Shown: positions 45,104-58,035, counted from the stretch's first letter. The stretch: 64,000 nt of DNA from Lingula anatina (GCF_001039355.2 NW_019775447.1:69351-133350), one strand, 5' to 3'. Numbers and translations: made by a program. Notes: generated from the letters alone by a model not told the origin.

Positions 45104-45882
45104 TATGACTTTCTTTTCGTTCGGATAAGATTTGACTCTGATTCAGGAATTCGATACTCTTAATATGACTTTCTTTTCGTTCGGATAAGATTTGGCCCCG
45201 ATTCAGGAATTCTATGTGATTGGTGATAGGCCTGAATATATCTTTGTGATTGGTGATTGAGCTATTTTAATCTTGGTGATTTGTGATTGAGGGGGTATTC
45301 CCTACCCTCGTTCAAGGGGCGTATCACAAACCGCCCTCTGTAAAACCCCAGTGAGCCTGGGAGGCGTCTTGGACGTGTTTCTCTGGGTGCCCGAGAGCGC
45401 AGGAAACGACTGAGCCGCCAAGGTCTGCTTTATTCTAATCACTTTTTGTAATGTTTCTAACAGGAATTTAGTTTTATGTGCTATTGTACTTTATTGGACA
45501 CACTGCCAGCAAACTTTAACTTTTTTCACTTGCCATTAGATGTTTAAAAAAAAGCTACCGTCGTATTTGTTTGGTTTTCTATGCTACTTTCCTGGTAAAA
45601 GCAAGGGTTTCGAGTGATAAGCGCCTGTACTTGATTGACAGGCTATGATAAGGATGCTAGAATCATAAGGGCATGTACTTGATTTCGTTAGAATGCAGGA
45701 GTCGTAAGTGCTTGTATCCTACTCGATTTAGTCATTTACTCGGCACGCTTTCAAGAAACTTATGTCTCGATATGACAGTGCCTTATAATGTTGATTAGTT
45801 TTTGCGGAAATCCGTTAACTATTTGGTGAGGCAAATGGATACTCTTAATATGACTTTCTTTTCGCTCGGATAAGATTTGACC
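45104..45882. repeat. Short direct repeat, three copies
   Basis: 'atatgactttcttttcgttc' plus 'ggataagatttg' occurs near 45103, 45159 and 45847. The first two are tandem with a unit of about 56 bases including 'gattcaggaattc'. The last copy has one change (cgctcgg). Between them are 'gtgattggtgat' repeats near 45218-45290. Confidence 0.8.
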
Positions 45883-46604
45883 CCGTGACCTAACACGTGA
45901 CATCGCACGATGATCAGTTCACTTTTTGAAGGATGTCATGATGGAACGATGGGCTAACTTCCTCTTCCTTATCTTGTGTTAAAACTAAACATTCTTCTTC
46001 CTTGTTGTAACGATTATCAGGATTACAGAGCATAAAAAAAAAAACAATGTAATTAGGACCAAGATAGAATCTAGTGATGATTTATCATAACAACCGCGTT
46101 GATCTTGTTTTAGCAATTGATTTTTGAAACTGAAATACATCTCTAAAGTTCAAATAATAATGTATTCAACAGTCCCCTAAGAAGTCGGATATATATGCCA
46201 AAAGCTTGGGCGTTTTAATCTAGTTTTACCTAGTTGATCTTAATGGACGCATTTTAGCTAAAGGTACTCTTAGTGGGTTTGAAAACCCTCCAAATGCTTA
46301 TTTCTGAGATCCACAGCTGCTTCCACTGTATTAAAGCTTACATTACGTACGTTTTAAAAATGATTTAATCCCTTGAATGCACAAGTGCGATATACAAGTT
46401 TCACAATTAACTGATACACATTTCTTTCTTTTTTTTAAACCTTGCATTTAAGTTATTTTGTTTTAAATTTGTTTACATATGTCTTTTAATATTCCTTTAT
46501 TCGTATTACTAGTGGTATTATTCAACTACGACGCAATGATTGTAATTATCCAACCCTTGGGTTGCAAGTTTGTTAATAATAATATTTTTAATAATAAAAA
46601 TGAT
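45883..46604. other. Intergenic DNA, no recognised feature
   Basis: AT-rich with no coding frame of note. Confidence 0.4.
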
Positions 46605-46825
46605 ATTTTTTCTGGAGCGTACCTGATGTTGATATTTCAATTGAAGCTTAAAAAGATAATCGCTGGTAAAATTGACTGGCCACTCATTTTAAACTAAATC
46701 AGCCTTTATAAATCTAATTGAAGATTGAATCCAAGTACAGAGAGGGATATATAAATGATTTGTGAGTACGAGAAAATTGCTTATTTATCCGGGAAAATCC
46801 ATTTTAGCGGGTAAATCCCATGGAG
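46605..46825. repeat. Dispersed repeat, second copy
   Basis: Matches 34780-35080 in order and orientation but lacks a middle portion of about 60-80 bases. Confidence 0.75.
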
Positions 46826-47609
46826 TGTCCTATGCAGGATATAATCTGGCGATGCAGTCACGACCAGGGTGGCCGCGGTCTGTTTCTGTTATGGCGGCTT
46901 AAATGGAAAACAATTGGTGCAATCTTGTCACACCCGCGGCGTCTATTCCCCTACCATTTGGTTGATCCTTTGCCAAAATAAGAAAGCAACATGAGTTTGT
47001 TCTTTTTTCTTTTGTTATGATTTAAAGGGAGATAAAAAACAGTATATTAAAATACATTCAAAAATGAAAGAAAGAAAAAAAAAAACTGTTTCAAGTCTAT
47101 CGTTCGTCGGACCGAGCTGACGTTTACCGAATTGACAAACACAAAAGTGATTATACCTTTAAAAAAGACGAAAGCAAAATAATTTGTATTTCTATCGTCA
47201 AGCCACTGCAGTGAGCGGATAAGCCAATATATCGCATGTTCCTAAAGGCAACCAACGCCGCGGGAACCTCCTTGTTGTTGTGGCGTTAGATAAAGTGGTG
47301 TTTTGTTAGTGCAACCCTTTCCATTTGATAAGGCAAATGATTTTACTACAGCAAACATCATATGAGGGATTTCCACTCTTCTGAGAACAATGAAAGAATA
47401 AATCTAATAAATCAACAGATCATATAATTAAGTGGAAAAATATATATAAACAAATAAGCAAAGAAATCAATAATAAAGATGTGAAAAAGAGCAAATACAT
47501 AAATAAGTTGAGTAAATAAAATGTTGGAACTCGAGCAGATCTAGATTAAAAAAAACAAACAAACAAAATGAATGAAATAAATAAAGAAGCAGAGCTCTTT
47601 TGCTGGCTT
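46826..47609. other. Intergenic DNA, no recognised feature
   Basis: A-rich plus strand, with 'aaataaataa'-type runs near 47400-47590. No gene is seen. Confidence 0.4.
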
Positions 47610-47873
47610 CCCCTGCAAAACTTTGTCTTATTTAACGTTCACTTACGGTTCTCAATCTATTCTAGAACATTTGGGGTATTTTTCAGTTCTAATGTTGTTC
47701 TGTAATGAAAGTAACAGTTTGAGAAGTGCTTTGGGACCAACCAGGGTTACAAAATCCTTCAGAATGTCCTAGAACAGATTAAGAGCATTTTTCATTAAAC
47801 GGGAAAAACATTATGTTCTAGGACAGACTGAGAACCGTAAGTGAGCGTGAAATGAGACAAATTTTCGCAGGGG
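47610..47873. mobile_element. 264 bp foldback element with CCCCTGC ends
   Basis: CCCCTGCAAAACTTTGTCTT and 'gttcacttacggttctcaat' at the left are inverted at the right as 'attgagaaccgtaagtgagc'-like text and 'gacaaattttcgcagggg'. Terminal repeats are about 60 bases. TT and AA flank the ends, and no clear target duplication was seen. There is no coding capacity. Confidence 0.75.
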
Positions 47874-48399
47874 AATTAACTAGCTAAAATATCGTTGGAT
47901 TGATGCGTGCAGCGCCCCAGTATTTAACAACAAACACGTCTCACTTTATGATTCGATCTGAGAGAATGGCCTGACTGGGAAGATCAGGCCACTGCTTGAA
48001 GAGATAAAATCATTAGAAGATGGGTAAAAATAGTGTCTGCGAGCTCGGCTGTTGACTATTATGTCTATTGATTTTGTCTGGAGGCAAGTGTGCTGTGTTC
48101 TGAGGTAATCACGTTTGCATGCACTGGAATAATGCAGCATAACTGTGAATACGAGAGAGAAAGAGAGAGAGTAAAACTAATCAAGAGAGGAAAAGTAAAA
48201 TATATGAATTATTTAAAATCAATAAAAGAATGGTGGCATAAATCACAAATCTCTCCAACACCGTCCAGGTGAGGGAGGCTCATCAGGAATGAAGTTGTGT
48301 ATACTAAATCAAAACAGCCAGAAAAAAATTAGTCAAGAAAAATAACATTGCGTACTAAAAATACCAAGTGAGCCAGTCACGTCCGTCGCTCGCACTGAG

Positions 48400-48510
48400 T
48401 CAGACTTGCCTGTAACAGCTTCCCGCGCACTTGGACTCGCCTCTCCACCCGTTCGCGCACTTGTGCCGATATAAATATTGACCCCATAGTGCGCGCCCGT
48501 GTGTCTGACA
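48400..48510 (+). promoter_or_regulatory. Weak promoter candidate: TATAAATA after a GC-rich patch
   Basis: A CpG-containing stretch with 'cgcgcacttg' repeated (48424 and 48454) leads to TATAAATA at 48470-48477. No coding exon was found close downstream; the 112-codon frame at 48613-48951 shows no known domain. Confidence 0.25.
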
Positions 48511-48951
48511 TTTACCGAGGATCAGGCCATTTTACCCTGAATATCATATTACTATTACCTGCTCTTTAACAACACGGCCAGGTTTTCTCTTCTCTCATGT
48601 CTGACACAACCCTTGTGCTGGTTATGCAAGCGACTAGATGTTTCTTGTTACAAAATTATTGTAAAATATATATCAGGTTTCTTACGCATATCTTGGTTAC
48701 ATGGGCTGGATTATCATAGTTTTAGTAGTCAGTATGGGGATCGTAGCCAGCAGATTGTTACTCGTTGCCATGGAGATATTGTATGGAAACATTGCCTCTT
48801 TGTCTACCTGTGCATGCTTGGGATTACAGTGTGGAATAAGTCGTATAAGAAATTAGCGCGATTTCAATTTGTGTGTTTTTTTATGTTTGATGTTGCTCTT
48901 CCCTTTCGATCCAAACAACGTAGATATAGGTATTGTAAATCATTTAATTAA

Positions 48952-51557
48952 GGTACAATTAGCTGATACAAGACTTCAGACTGCGTCAGAAATGTAAGCG
49001 TGTCTCCCAGGGTGGCAAATCCCAAGAAAATGTCTACTAGTGGCGGGAATGCGTAGTGTTAGTTACTGGCACGGTGAGTTCGCCAGGAATTCTTAGACGC
49101 ACACTGGGAACACGAAATATGGGGAGAGATGTATGTTTTCACTGGCTGTTAACCATTCAGTTTCACTTATTAATTTTTATTTCATACTTTTTGTGAGCGT
49201 GTCTGGTGTTTTATTGGTTTTATTGATTTTAATGATACACAAGTTTATATGATGTTATCGGTTGCATGATTGCCCTAACAATTACAAAAAAAGTGTATTT
49301 GATAATTAACATAAATTTATTTTTAGTCTAAAATCCATTTTAAAAATGTTCATTAGACTTAACATAAAAATTCGTACTTAAAGCACAATAACCAAGATAT
49401 GTAACAAAAATATTAGGAAAGATTAAGATTCTTGGTTAACAAGACGGCCTAATTTTTAACTAAAAACCAAATTACAAATAAAATGATAAATAAAAACAGC
49501 TTAATTCTTACAAAAAATTAATTACAATAAAAAAATCAATAGTGAAATTTCTTTATATGTTTTTAACTCACTGCAAAAATTATCCAGCTGCCGCCCTTTT
49601 TACAATGAGGTTCTCCACATACTATATGCATATTTTGTAATTCAAATATGATTTTTATCCTTTTCTTTTTATTAATTATATTTTATTGTTTTTAATCTAC
49701 CATCAGAATTGAGCGTGATTTACAGCAATAACATTGACAGTGGATAACGAACTTTTGCCGTGTCAAATTATTATAATCTTGTATTTGTATTTTAAACTTA
49801 GAAAAAAACAATGCAACAAATGTGATTTCCTCACTCACACTCTCATTCTGTGCAGTTAAATTAACTGTTTCTGATATGGATTTGTTTAAAACTTACTTCA
49901 TGTGAAATACGACTGGATTACTAACATAAACATGTCTCATTTCACACCCGGTAGATCAGTAAGCAGCCAACTACACGGCAGACACATGCGGTAGATCTTT
50001 ATCGTTTGTTCTGCTTCAGTTGCAGCAAAGTGCCCGAACTTTCTCTCCCCGCTGTGGAAGTGAGGGTGTGAGTGCAGCTTGGAATTTACCGTGAAATGAA
50101 CAACGACTCTGACCTCATTCCACACGGCGTCTGTTACCCAATAAAAACAGCAGAGGGTTCTCAACTGCGCATGCTCACTGAAATGGATCACATTCTCTCA
50201 ATGGTGAAAACGACAACTAGGTCGCACAAGCCGAGGAACGGAAGAAATGGATTTGGTTGCTAACTCAGTGGGAGTGACCTTATAATCGGAAACTACGATA
50301 CGTTTGACCTCCGAGAGGAAAGCTAAATACGGGGATACACGCCGGTTTTTTTTTTCCAGTCACTGTGCTTTTTATCAGTGTTTTGTAGAAAAACGTTCAC
50401 TTGTACTCCAACAACGAGATCGCTTCGTCCTCGTTTCCCGGAGTGCAGTTTAATAGCTCTAGAAGTCCGAAGAATCCTTCTAGCGCATCGATATTTCCAC
50501 CGGCAGAAAAAGAATCAGCCGATTTCTTCAGGCGTTTACATCTCAAAGTAAATATATTTACCACTCCAAGGAATTTCTCTCCTGGAATTTTTAACTAGCA
50601 TTTTACTAGAAATCAAAGACAATATTACAAAGAAGTTGTGCGTATTCTGGCAGGAGCTAGTCGTGAAAGAAATAGTTTGACATTTTCTGGTAGATTCCAC
50701 CGTCTTTTTCTTAACAGAACGAAAGTGGGCAATTAAGGACAACTATTCCAAATTTTGCCAGAGTGGTTTTAAGGTCTTAAATAAGTCTCATTGGACTAAA
50801 CGTTTACATATTTCCCCCCAGTCGTCCGTCTCAAGTATTTTGGCCGGTAGAAGTTTGCGGTTGTTTACCACGCTGAACTTTTTGATTGTTTCACCACGTG
50901 TGTAAAGAGTAGCTAACGTTTGTAAGAATGCAGGCAGAGTCATAGACAGACTCATAGTAGGAGTGAGAGCGAGGGAGTGGCGGCGACTACAACACGGCAG
51001 ATGAATTATTCCCTTTCACAATAGCAGGTCGTAAAGACAGAACAACACAGGAGGAAAATTTATTTCCCATCTGGACTTGGGGTATTTTTTAAGGAATCTG
51101 AAGCCTGTTTTTGAGTTTTACGGACTCGGCGGTCTTCTCGTTCTTGGAAAACTAGTGTGGCTGTCGCGGCTTGACCACCGGCGAGTGACTTACAAGAGGA
51201 CATTACTGAGAAGAAAAATCCAATTTTTCTTCTCTCAGGCACAAATACAGCATCATCGAGTCCACGCGGTCAGTGAGCGCTCCCCATTTCATCCCGGCAG
51301 ATATCCTGACGTCAGAGTTAACCTAACGGTCAAGCCAGGTCTCTGGACCGGTCATATACTGTAGTAACCAGCCAAAGTGACCACTTGGGTAGTGACCTTA
51401 AGTTCCCTGGGGGATTTTAACCCGTCTACTGGTATTCCATAAGTCCCCGGAGCCACCGTTCACCTTCTCGGTCACGCCGACCTTCCCGGAGCTTGACCTG
51501 AGATTTCCTCTAGGGACAGAGCGCTGATCTTCACCTCGTCTTACCGTCTGTCTCGCC
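48952..51557. other. Intergenic DNA, probably including the upstream region of the exon at 51558
   Basis: AT-rich to about 49900, then progressively GC-richer. Open frames at 50401-50598 and 51077-51364 have no recognised domain. The last 500 bases could be 5'UTR or promoter for the following exon. No TATA box was identified. Confidence 0.35.
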
Positions 51558-51602
51558 ATGCCTCCACGACCACCGGAAAAATCCAACAACGCTATCACCG
51601 AG
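51558..51602 (+). CDS. Probable first coding exon of an unidentified gene
   Basis: ATG in a good context (ctcgccATGc) opens 15 codons, MPPRPPEKSNNAITE, ending in phase 0 at GAG followed by a strong donor GTTAGT. The preceding 400 bases are GC-richer than the flanks. Short first exons of this kind usually precede very long introns, so the rest of the gene may lie to the right, partly beyond this window. I do not recognise the protein from 15 residues. Confidence 0.45.
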
Positions 51603-53448
51603 GTTAGTACTGCTGCTGTAGTGTAGAAAGCCTGTAGTCTGGCTTGTACAGTGTACTGTTGTGTGTGTGTGTGTGTGTATGTGTGTATGGGGCAGTGTGC
51701 CCAGTTTTTATCGGATTTGATTCATTAGATCGTCTCAGACTGGGAAAGCTTCAATAATATACATGTTGCCACTGAAAACGCACTTATTTATACACACTGA
51801 ATGTAGTCAGTTGTAGGCTGTCACTTCAGGTGAATTATCATTATTATGTGGAAGTGGAATAATACAAAATAGCGTCCTTGTTTAAGTTGCTTATATCTCT
51901 GTATAAATCACAATATACTTAATTATTAAAAACACATTGATGACGCAATGTATGTAGTCACTGGTAATTCTACCACGTGCGAGCAATGAGTCTCTCTCCA
52001 TACAGACTACATATGAACCAGGTGTATGGGTCCCCCATACCGTACTATCTGCCCAGAATTCCTATCCTTTGACTAGCGGCTGCCAGCACCCTCTGAGACT
52101 CTCTCACGCGGATGAACGCCTTGATACTTGCCTAGGAATGTGTTCAGATAGCCGTCAGCTGAAGACGCTGTATAAAATAACCATTAAGTACATCTACATG
52201 TATCTCTGGCACTGACAACAACCTTTGTACATCTATTACATTTTCCCATAACTCAGGAATGCAATATTACGTTCATTATTATAAACAAAGGATGCGGAGG
52301 AAAGTTTACAATATAACAATATTAAGTTAACAATATTGATATAAACCATGATATAAAATGATTTATTATAAGATAAAATACAAAGATAGTGCTAAATGCG
52401 GACTTGGATACTTTAGCAGTGTATAGACATATATACATTTTATTGCATCTTTCCGGAAGACACTTTAACTATTATATTGGAAGAACTGGAATCTTCTATA
52501 AATATTTTATCCTATCATCACATTGTTGCATGATGTAGGTTAATGTCTATGAAATGTGATCGTACACGGCATAGCAGGCAGCCGAGGGGTAAAGATACGG
52601 GAACATTGCTTCCCAGCTAACTTGTATAACGCAGTGGTATTCACTTGCCCGGACGCCGCTTACAACACAAACCCTCAGGTGAATTCTTGTCAGGTGCAAC
52701 ATATTTCTCTCACAACCTTGGCTTCGAAATGGCGTTTTTGTGGCTTCATTCTATTTTGTGTTTGGTCTTTGTCTTAATAGCTTCTGTCATTTTCTTAAAG
52801 GCACTGTCTTCTATCAGCGTCTACATAATATATGGATGCTTGCGGGTTTGTATCGGATTCGGTCTCAGTGCTATTTCGTGGGGTGAGACAAGGTGCCCGT
52901 TAAGGTTGCTAAGCACGCCAAATGATCTATGTGTTTCGGTCTAATTACTGACATTGTTTCACGTCACTCGCTGCATGCATCTAGATCCAAGATCAACCGA
53001 GAAATGCTTTCTTACTAGGGGCAAAAGTTTACATTAATTTTGCAGTGTTGAGAACTTTAAAATGTGATTTGAAGATAAAATACATGTATATACTGAATCA
53101 AATGGACTAAAATACGGGCGCCAGAAGCTCGGAAATATTTAGAAGCGACAACAGTGAAGACTTGCTGCAAATTGGAATTTTTAACAATGTTTTTTTCAAA
53201 GAAATGGCGGCAAAGCGCTAAAAGCATTAGATGCTCTCCATGTAGAACAAAATTAAATAAGTAAATAAATGTGAAATGCCATTTGAACACGGAGAACTAT
53301 CCAAGTTTTCATACGACAATAGCCGCCCTACATCTCTACATTTACAAACACATAGCCGTCTGAAACAGCCCACATTTCACACACACACACACACACACAC
53401 ATAACCGTCTAAAACAACCCACATTTGAATGATTTCTCCATTCACACA
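51603..53448. other. Probable intron, no recognised exon
   Basis: GT run near 51659-51690. Open frames at 52556-52944 have no known domain and overlap each other. A CA run lies near 53380-53402. Confidence 0.35.
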
Positions 53449-53776
53449 CAGGGCCGTAGCCTCCAGGGGGGCAGGGGGGCAGCTGCCCCCCCTGGGATTT
53501 AGAATTTTCCACACTGGTAGGGGGACACCCCCTCCCCCCTCGGGGGCTTCGCCCCCTCGTGTCCGCTTACTGCCCCCCCTGGCATTTTGCTCAGGCTACG
53601 GCCCTGNCATTCACACACAGGGCCGTAGCCTCCAGGGGGGCAGGGGGGCAGCTGCCCCCCCCTGGGATTTAGAATTTTCCACACTGGTAGGGGGACACCC
53701 CTCCCCCTTCGGGGACTTTGCCCCCTCGTGTCCGCTTACTGCCCCCCCCTGTCATTTTGCTCAGGCTACGGCCCTG
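53449..53776. mobile_element. Two near-identical 158 bp MITEs with CAGGGCCGTAGCC ends
   Basis: Copies at 53449-53606 and 53618-53776 each start CAGGGCCGTAGCCTCCAGGG and end 'tcaggctacggccctg', a hAT-like inverted terminus. They are joined by N plus 'cattcacaca', which repeats the left flank. The second copy differs only by a few bases. It may be one element written twice across an assembly join. Confidence 0.8.
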
Positions 53777-53790
53777 ACACACATTGTAAG

Positions 53791-53908
53791 GGCACCAACC
53801 CCATTTGTTCTGAGAATGCGTGCCAAACACGGGTCAGGCTCCCTTTACTACCGGGTTGAACTTACACCTGACGAACTATTCATTAACCCCAGTGATTTAC
53901 AACGTCAG
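53791..53908 (+). CDS. Possible internal exon of an unidentified gene
   Basis: Between AG at 53789-53790 and the donor GTATGC after 53908 lies an open stretch of 39 codons plus one base (phase 2 in, phase 0 out). It reads APTPFVLRMRAKHGSG, then SLYYRVELTPDELFINPSDL. The residue composition looks like real protein and unlike its neighbours. The acceptor lacks a pyrimidine tract, perhaps because the adjacent MITE inserted there. I do not recognise the family. It could belong to the gene starting at 51558, though the phases do not join directly. Confidence 0.3.
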
Positions 53909-54189
53909 GTATGCTGTACGTGGTCTGTAATTGACGAGTACCGCGGGGATGTGTGAGAGACAGGGTGAGGGTGAGGGTTATGTTGTTAATGAGGGACGCT
54001 GTATAACACCTTCTCAGGTATATTTACAATACAACTGTCTATAATTAAAGACTTACAGTTGACAGCTATAGAGATAGACGACTAATGTTATATAACTGTG
54101 TCAGTGTTCATATGTATGTGCAATAGTAGATTTACCGGCCCAACGCTTTGATCTCTTCTGCCTCACCTTTACTTGTTATCCTCCCCCCC

Positions 54190-54372
54190 AACACACACAC
54201 ACACACACTTACACACAAACACACACGTACGCATGCGCACACACACCCATTCTAATACACGCACACTAACACAAACACACGTACACACACACACACACAC
54301 ACACGCACACACGCACTCACTGATACACACACACGCACGCACACGCGCACACACACACACACACACGTTCCC
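54190..54372. repeat. (CA)n-rich microsatellite
   Basis: CA runs interrupted by GCAC and TAAC, giving artefactual Thr-His and Cys-Val frames. Confidence 0.95.
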
Positions 54373-55946
54373 AGCCTCCCCAGACAGCAGACGTCTGGTA
54401 TAGTGTTACTCGGAGCGAGACTGCCATCAATAATAATAATCTCCGCAATTAGGGGAATAAATCAATACATGGCCCCGGAGACCCCCCTAAACGATATACT
54501 CTGAGCTGGCACGCCAGTCGGTTCTTTAAAACGGTGCCAATATAACACGGACGTGACTCCAGAACGCACAGTTCAGAGTTTTTAAAGGATTATACGGAAC
54601 GTGCACGCACACGAACGCACACAACGGCGTATAGGCTAGCTTAGACAAAATGTGTTAATGTATTAGCAGCCGAGCACAGAGAGTCGGGATATTGCTAGTG
54701 TTTTATTGGTCGACAAATTGGTCGAGGTAGAACCTTTGGAGCGTTTGTGAACTTTACTCACATATTTCACTGGCCAGAATTCTGTTATGATATGATAGCT
54801 ACATAGACTGGAGAAATTGTACCTTCTCAGAACTTCAGCAACCCAAACAAAAGGGGATATTATGATGTTAAAATAGTACAGTACACTTGACGTGTTGGGG
54901 GTTAGATTGCACTTACACAACATAGTGACATTATGTATATAGCTTTTGAGTGTATACAAAAAATGCACCGAATGTTAGAACCCAATTTGTACGTTAATCA
55001 AAGGCCTTTTTTAAGCTCGGTCTTTTTTAAGCCACCATATACGATTAATAGTCTTCACTTTCCCATTATATTTTTCCAACCTACAAGATATGTTAATGAA
55101 TTTAACTTTCTGCATCTAGTATGGCATAACGTTTTTTTCTGTCTGCATGTAAATTTCCACTCACACCGACGTTACAGAGCTTTAGAGAAGTTAAACCCTG
55201 GTCTAAGTGACGTCATCAGTCGTCAGCCCAGCACATATCCACCTGCTCATCAATTCTTATGATGTAGGTGGCGACGCTGGTCTATCTTCTACGCATGGGT
55301 ATTGCGACGGTCTCGTTTCTTTTTTACACATTTTTAATAGGAGTACAATGAACTCATGAGAAAGTTATAAAATGCGTTAAATTTGCAATTGTTCTATGCC
55401 AGAGATTGTCTCGTGCTGCCGGTGCTACCACTTACAGCTAGAAATACGGCACAACATTTCCACACATTAATTTCTATTCCTGCCACAAAGGTATGCCAAG
55501 AGACAGGACGAACTTGTTGCACCTTGTAACCGTAAAAACTGTGCCTTGAACCTCCTGTGTACGACTGGTATGTATATATATATATATATCTTTGCTATCA
55601 CGACAGTACTCTTCAGTTAGTGGGTGCGGCGAATTGCCCCAATTTTGCAACAATTTCAGATTTTTATCCGCAGTCGGAGGGCATGTTTTAAAGATTTAAA
55701 TAGAGTGAATTCTTTATTTATGGTTATCGTTCGTTGGGAAACAAAGGAACTTTAAGCGGTTCGAATTTTCTGAAAATTCATAATTTTCTTCTTGCTTTTC
55801 TAAGAAAAATACCATTTTGTCGGTAATTGAGTAGGGATGTCATTTGAAGTGGTCTGCCTCTGCAGGACGCCACATGACGGATGACCCTTTGTCTCAACTT
55901 ATTTGAAATTTTTGTTAGAGTGCGCTCCTAAACATGTCAGTGTGTG

Positions 55947-55981
<35 letters not shown>

Positions 55982-57010
55982 GAGTTTTCTCAAAGGTTCA
56001 TGTCGGTTTAATTTCTCACTGAACTAAAAATGTTTTACATAATGATGTAGTATGCCTACAAACGAACCCTCAAAACATGACCTCGCATAGATAACGTCTG
56101 CAGTGCTATCATACACGACGAACACCGGAGACAGATGAATAATCAAATTGATTATTATACAAAACTGACCGGTTATTGAACCTTACACATGCACAAACAA
56201 TTGATCGATCGCCTCGTGCATTTGTTTTATTTTCTGACTTCCTTACCCAGCTAATCGGGAAAGAAATGTGTGTTCATTTTAGCATAGAAAGAAGGAGTCC
56301 TTGAGGATTTGTTCCCGATTTTTGCCATATGTGCTCTTTATTCAGTATTATTTACACGGCTGATACGTGATCTCCTAACGTATAAAAACATATGTTACTT
56401 ATAGTAGCAATGTTTTTGGGAGTTTTTTCGTTTCACGGTAGTGTCACACTGAAGGCTTTTAGGTGCTTAAGTGAAAATAATGAAAACTATGTGCGTATTT
56501 TTTCTTTGTTGAAGTTACTTGGTGACCTTACAAATTTCTTTTGCAACCGTAATCAGTTCATTTTTTACTAAAAGTCATTTGACCGTGCGTTCTTCGATCG
56601 TGCTTTTTTTTCCAATTGCAGAACTCATCATCTTTTGGTCCGGTGGGAAGCATAATATTTTCTTGTGCAACAACATTTGCGACTCATAGACAGTCACCAT
56701 GTGTGTGCTTTAAATATCATTTGGACTTCACATATAATAGAGAATTACATTTGATTTAAATTGATATATTATATTCATTTGTTCACTTACTTTGACTAAC
56801 GTGAAATTAGCGCTATTCTATTTTATTTCTTCATTTTATTTCATAATTATCTTGACAGCATACTTTTTGTCATTCTTGGATCTTTTCAAGGGTTTTTATG
56901 AACCACCGTCGTTGTTACGAATAGTCAGTCTTGAAGGTCAAGTACATTAAAAATAGCTAAAAATTATTACCTTTGACAGCGATTTGGATCATTTTTATTA
57001 TATTTCAATA
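54373..57010. other. Intergenic or intronic DNA, no recognised gene
   Basis: Contains a (TA)n run near 55573-55588 and a (GT)n(GA)n run near 55938-55985. The 109-codon frame at 54933-55262 has no domain. Confidence 0.4.
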
Positions 57011-57102
57011 TGTCACTACCCCCTTTACTACCTCCCCTTACTACCCCCCTTACTACCCTCCTTACTACCTCCCTTACTACCCCCCTTACTACCTCCCCTT
57101 CA
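57011..57102. repeat. Minisatellite TTACTACCYCCC, potential G-quadruplex on minus strand
   Basis: Seven or so units of about 12-13 bases ('ttactacccccc', 'ttactaccctcc', 'ttactacctccc'). The minus strand has repeated runs of three to six G's separated by TAGTAA-containing loops of about seven bases. Confidence 0.85.
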
Positions 57103-57925
57103 GGGTACGTTTTGTAGACTTGTGAATAATTAAAATGATGGTGGGAATGAAAACAGATGACCGCCAAGACATTTACAACCCCTATTGTTGTCGGTGTGCG
57201 TAGTTTTTCTTTCTGTACCTTATAAACTTCGTAATTTGAGTACCTGGTATCTGATACTAATTTTGTAACTTTGTAATTTGGGTATCTGGTATGGTCCTGA
57301 GTCAATTTGATGGTGGATCATCGACAGTTACGTGAACAACGTGTCTTCAATGTAGCGCAGAGTTGAAAGCGTTCATTATATACCGTCTTCACCTAATGTA
57401 ACCGAGACGACTCCGCGACGCTGTCCTCATAGTGTTGGTGACACTGCTACTAACCGCAATCACTTAATCAAACTCATTAAAATCTGCAATAGGGGCAACC
57501 TGTTGCGAAGTTAAGATGATTGTCCTAAAATTCAGCTCTGTATTTAAACCCATGGTAAATAGTTCAGTTCAAATGCGGTACAAAGTGTGGACCCGACTGT
57601 ACCCGCTGTTAGACCCTGGGGGTTGCGGTTAGAAATGCTAACCAGTTCTGTAAGTATTTCTATGATATAATCTGTGGTAAAACAGCAGAGTGATCAAACC
57701 CAATCAAGTGTAACGTGGGGACAAACGGTGCTTTTATTTTGGGTATATCGATAGTCTGTCGAAGTGGAGGCGCCCTTTTCTTTTTTTCCTCATTAATTCT
57801 AACTTTCGAACATTTTTTATTGGTACATCTTTTAAGGCATGATATTGCAGAGGGTAAATACTCAGACAGACATGGTTAAAGAAGGAAAAATATCAAACCG
57901 TTTAATTTGCTGAGTAGTAGTTACC
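57103..57925. other. Intergenic or intronic DNA, no recognised feature
   Basis: No gene or repeat family recognised. A pair of 'aatttg.gtatctggtat'-like segments lies near 57235 and 57277. Confidence 0.35.
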
Positions 57926-58035
57926 GCTAACACACACACGCACACGCACAGACACACGCAAACACCCAAAAACACGCGTGCGCGCACACACAAGCACATA
58001 TAAACACACGTACACACACACACACACACACTCGC
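57926..58035. repeat. (CA)n-rich microsatellite
   Basis: CA-rich text with CG interruptions, including 'acacgcgtgcgcgcac' near 57972. Confidence 0.9.
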
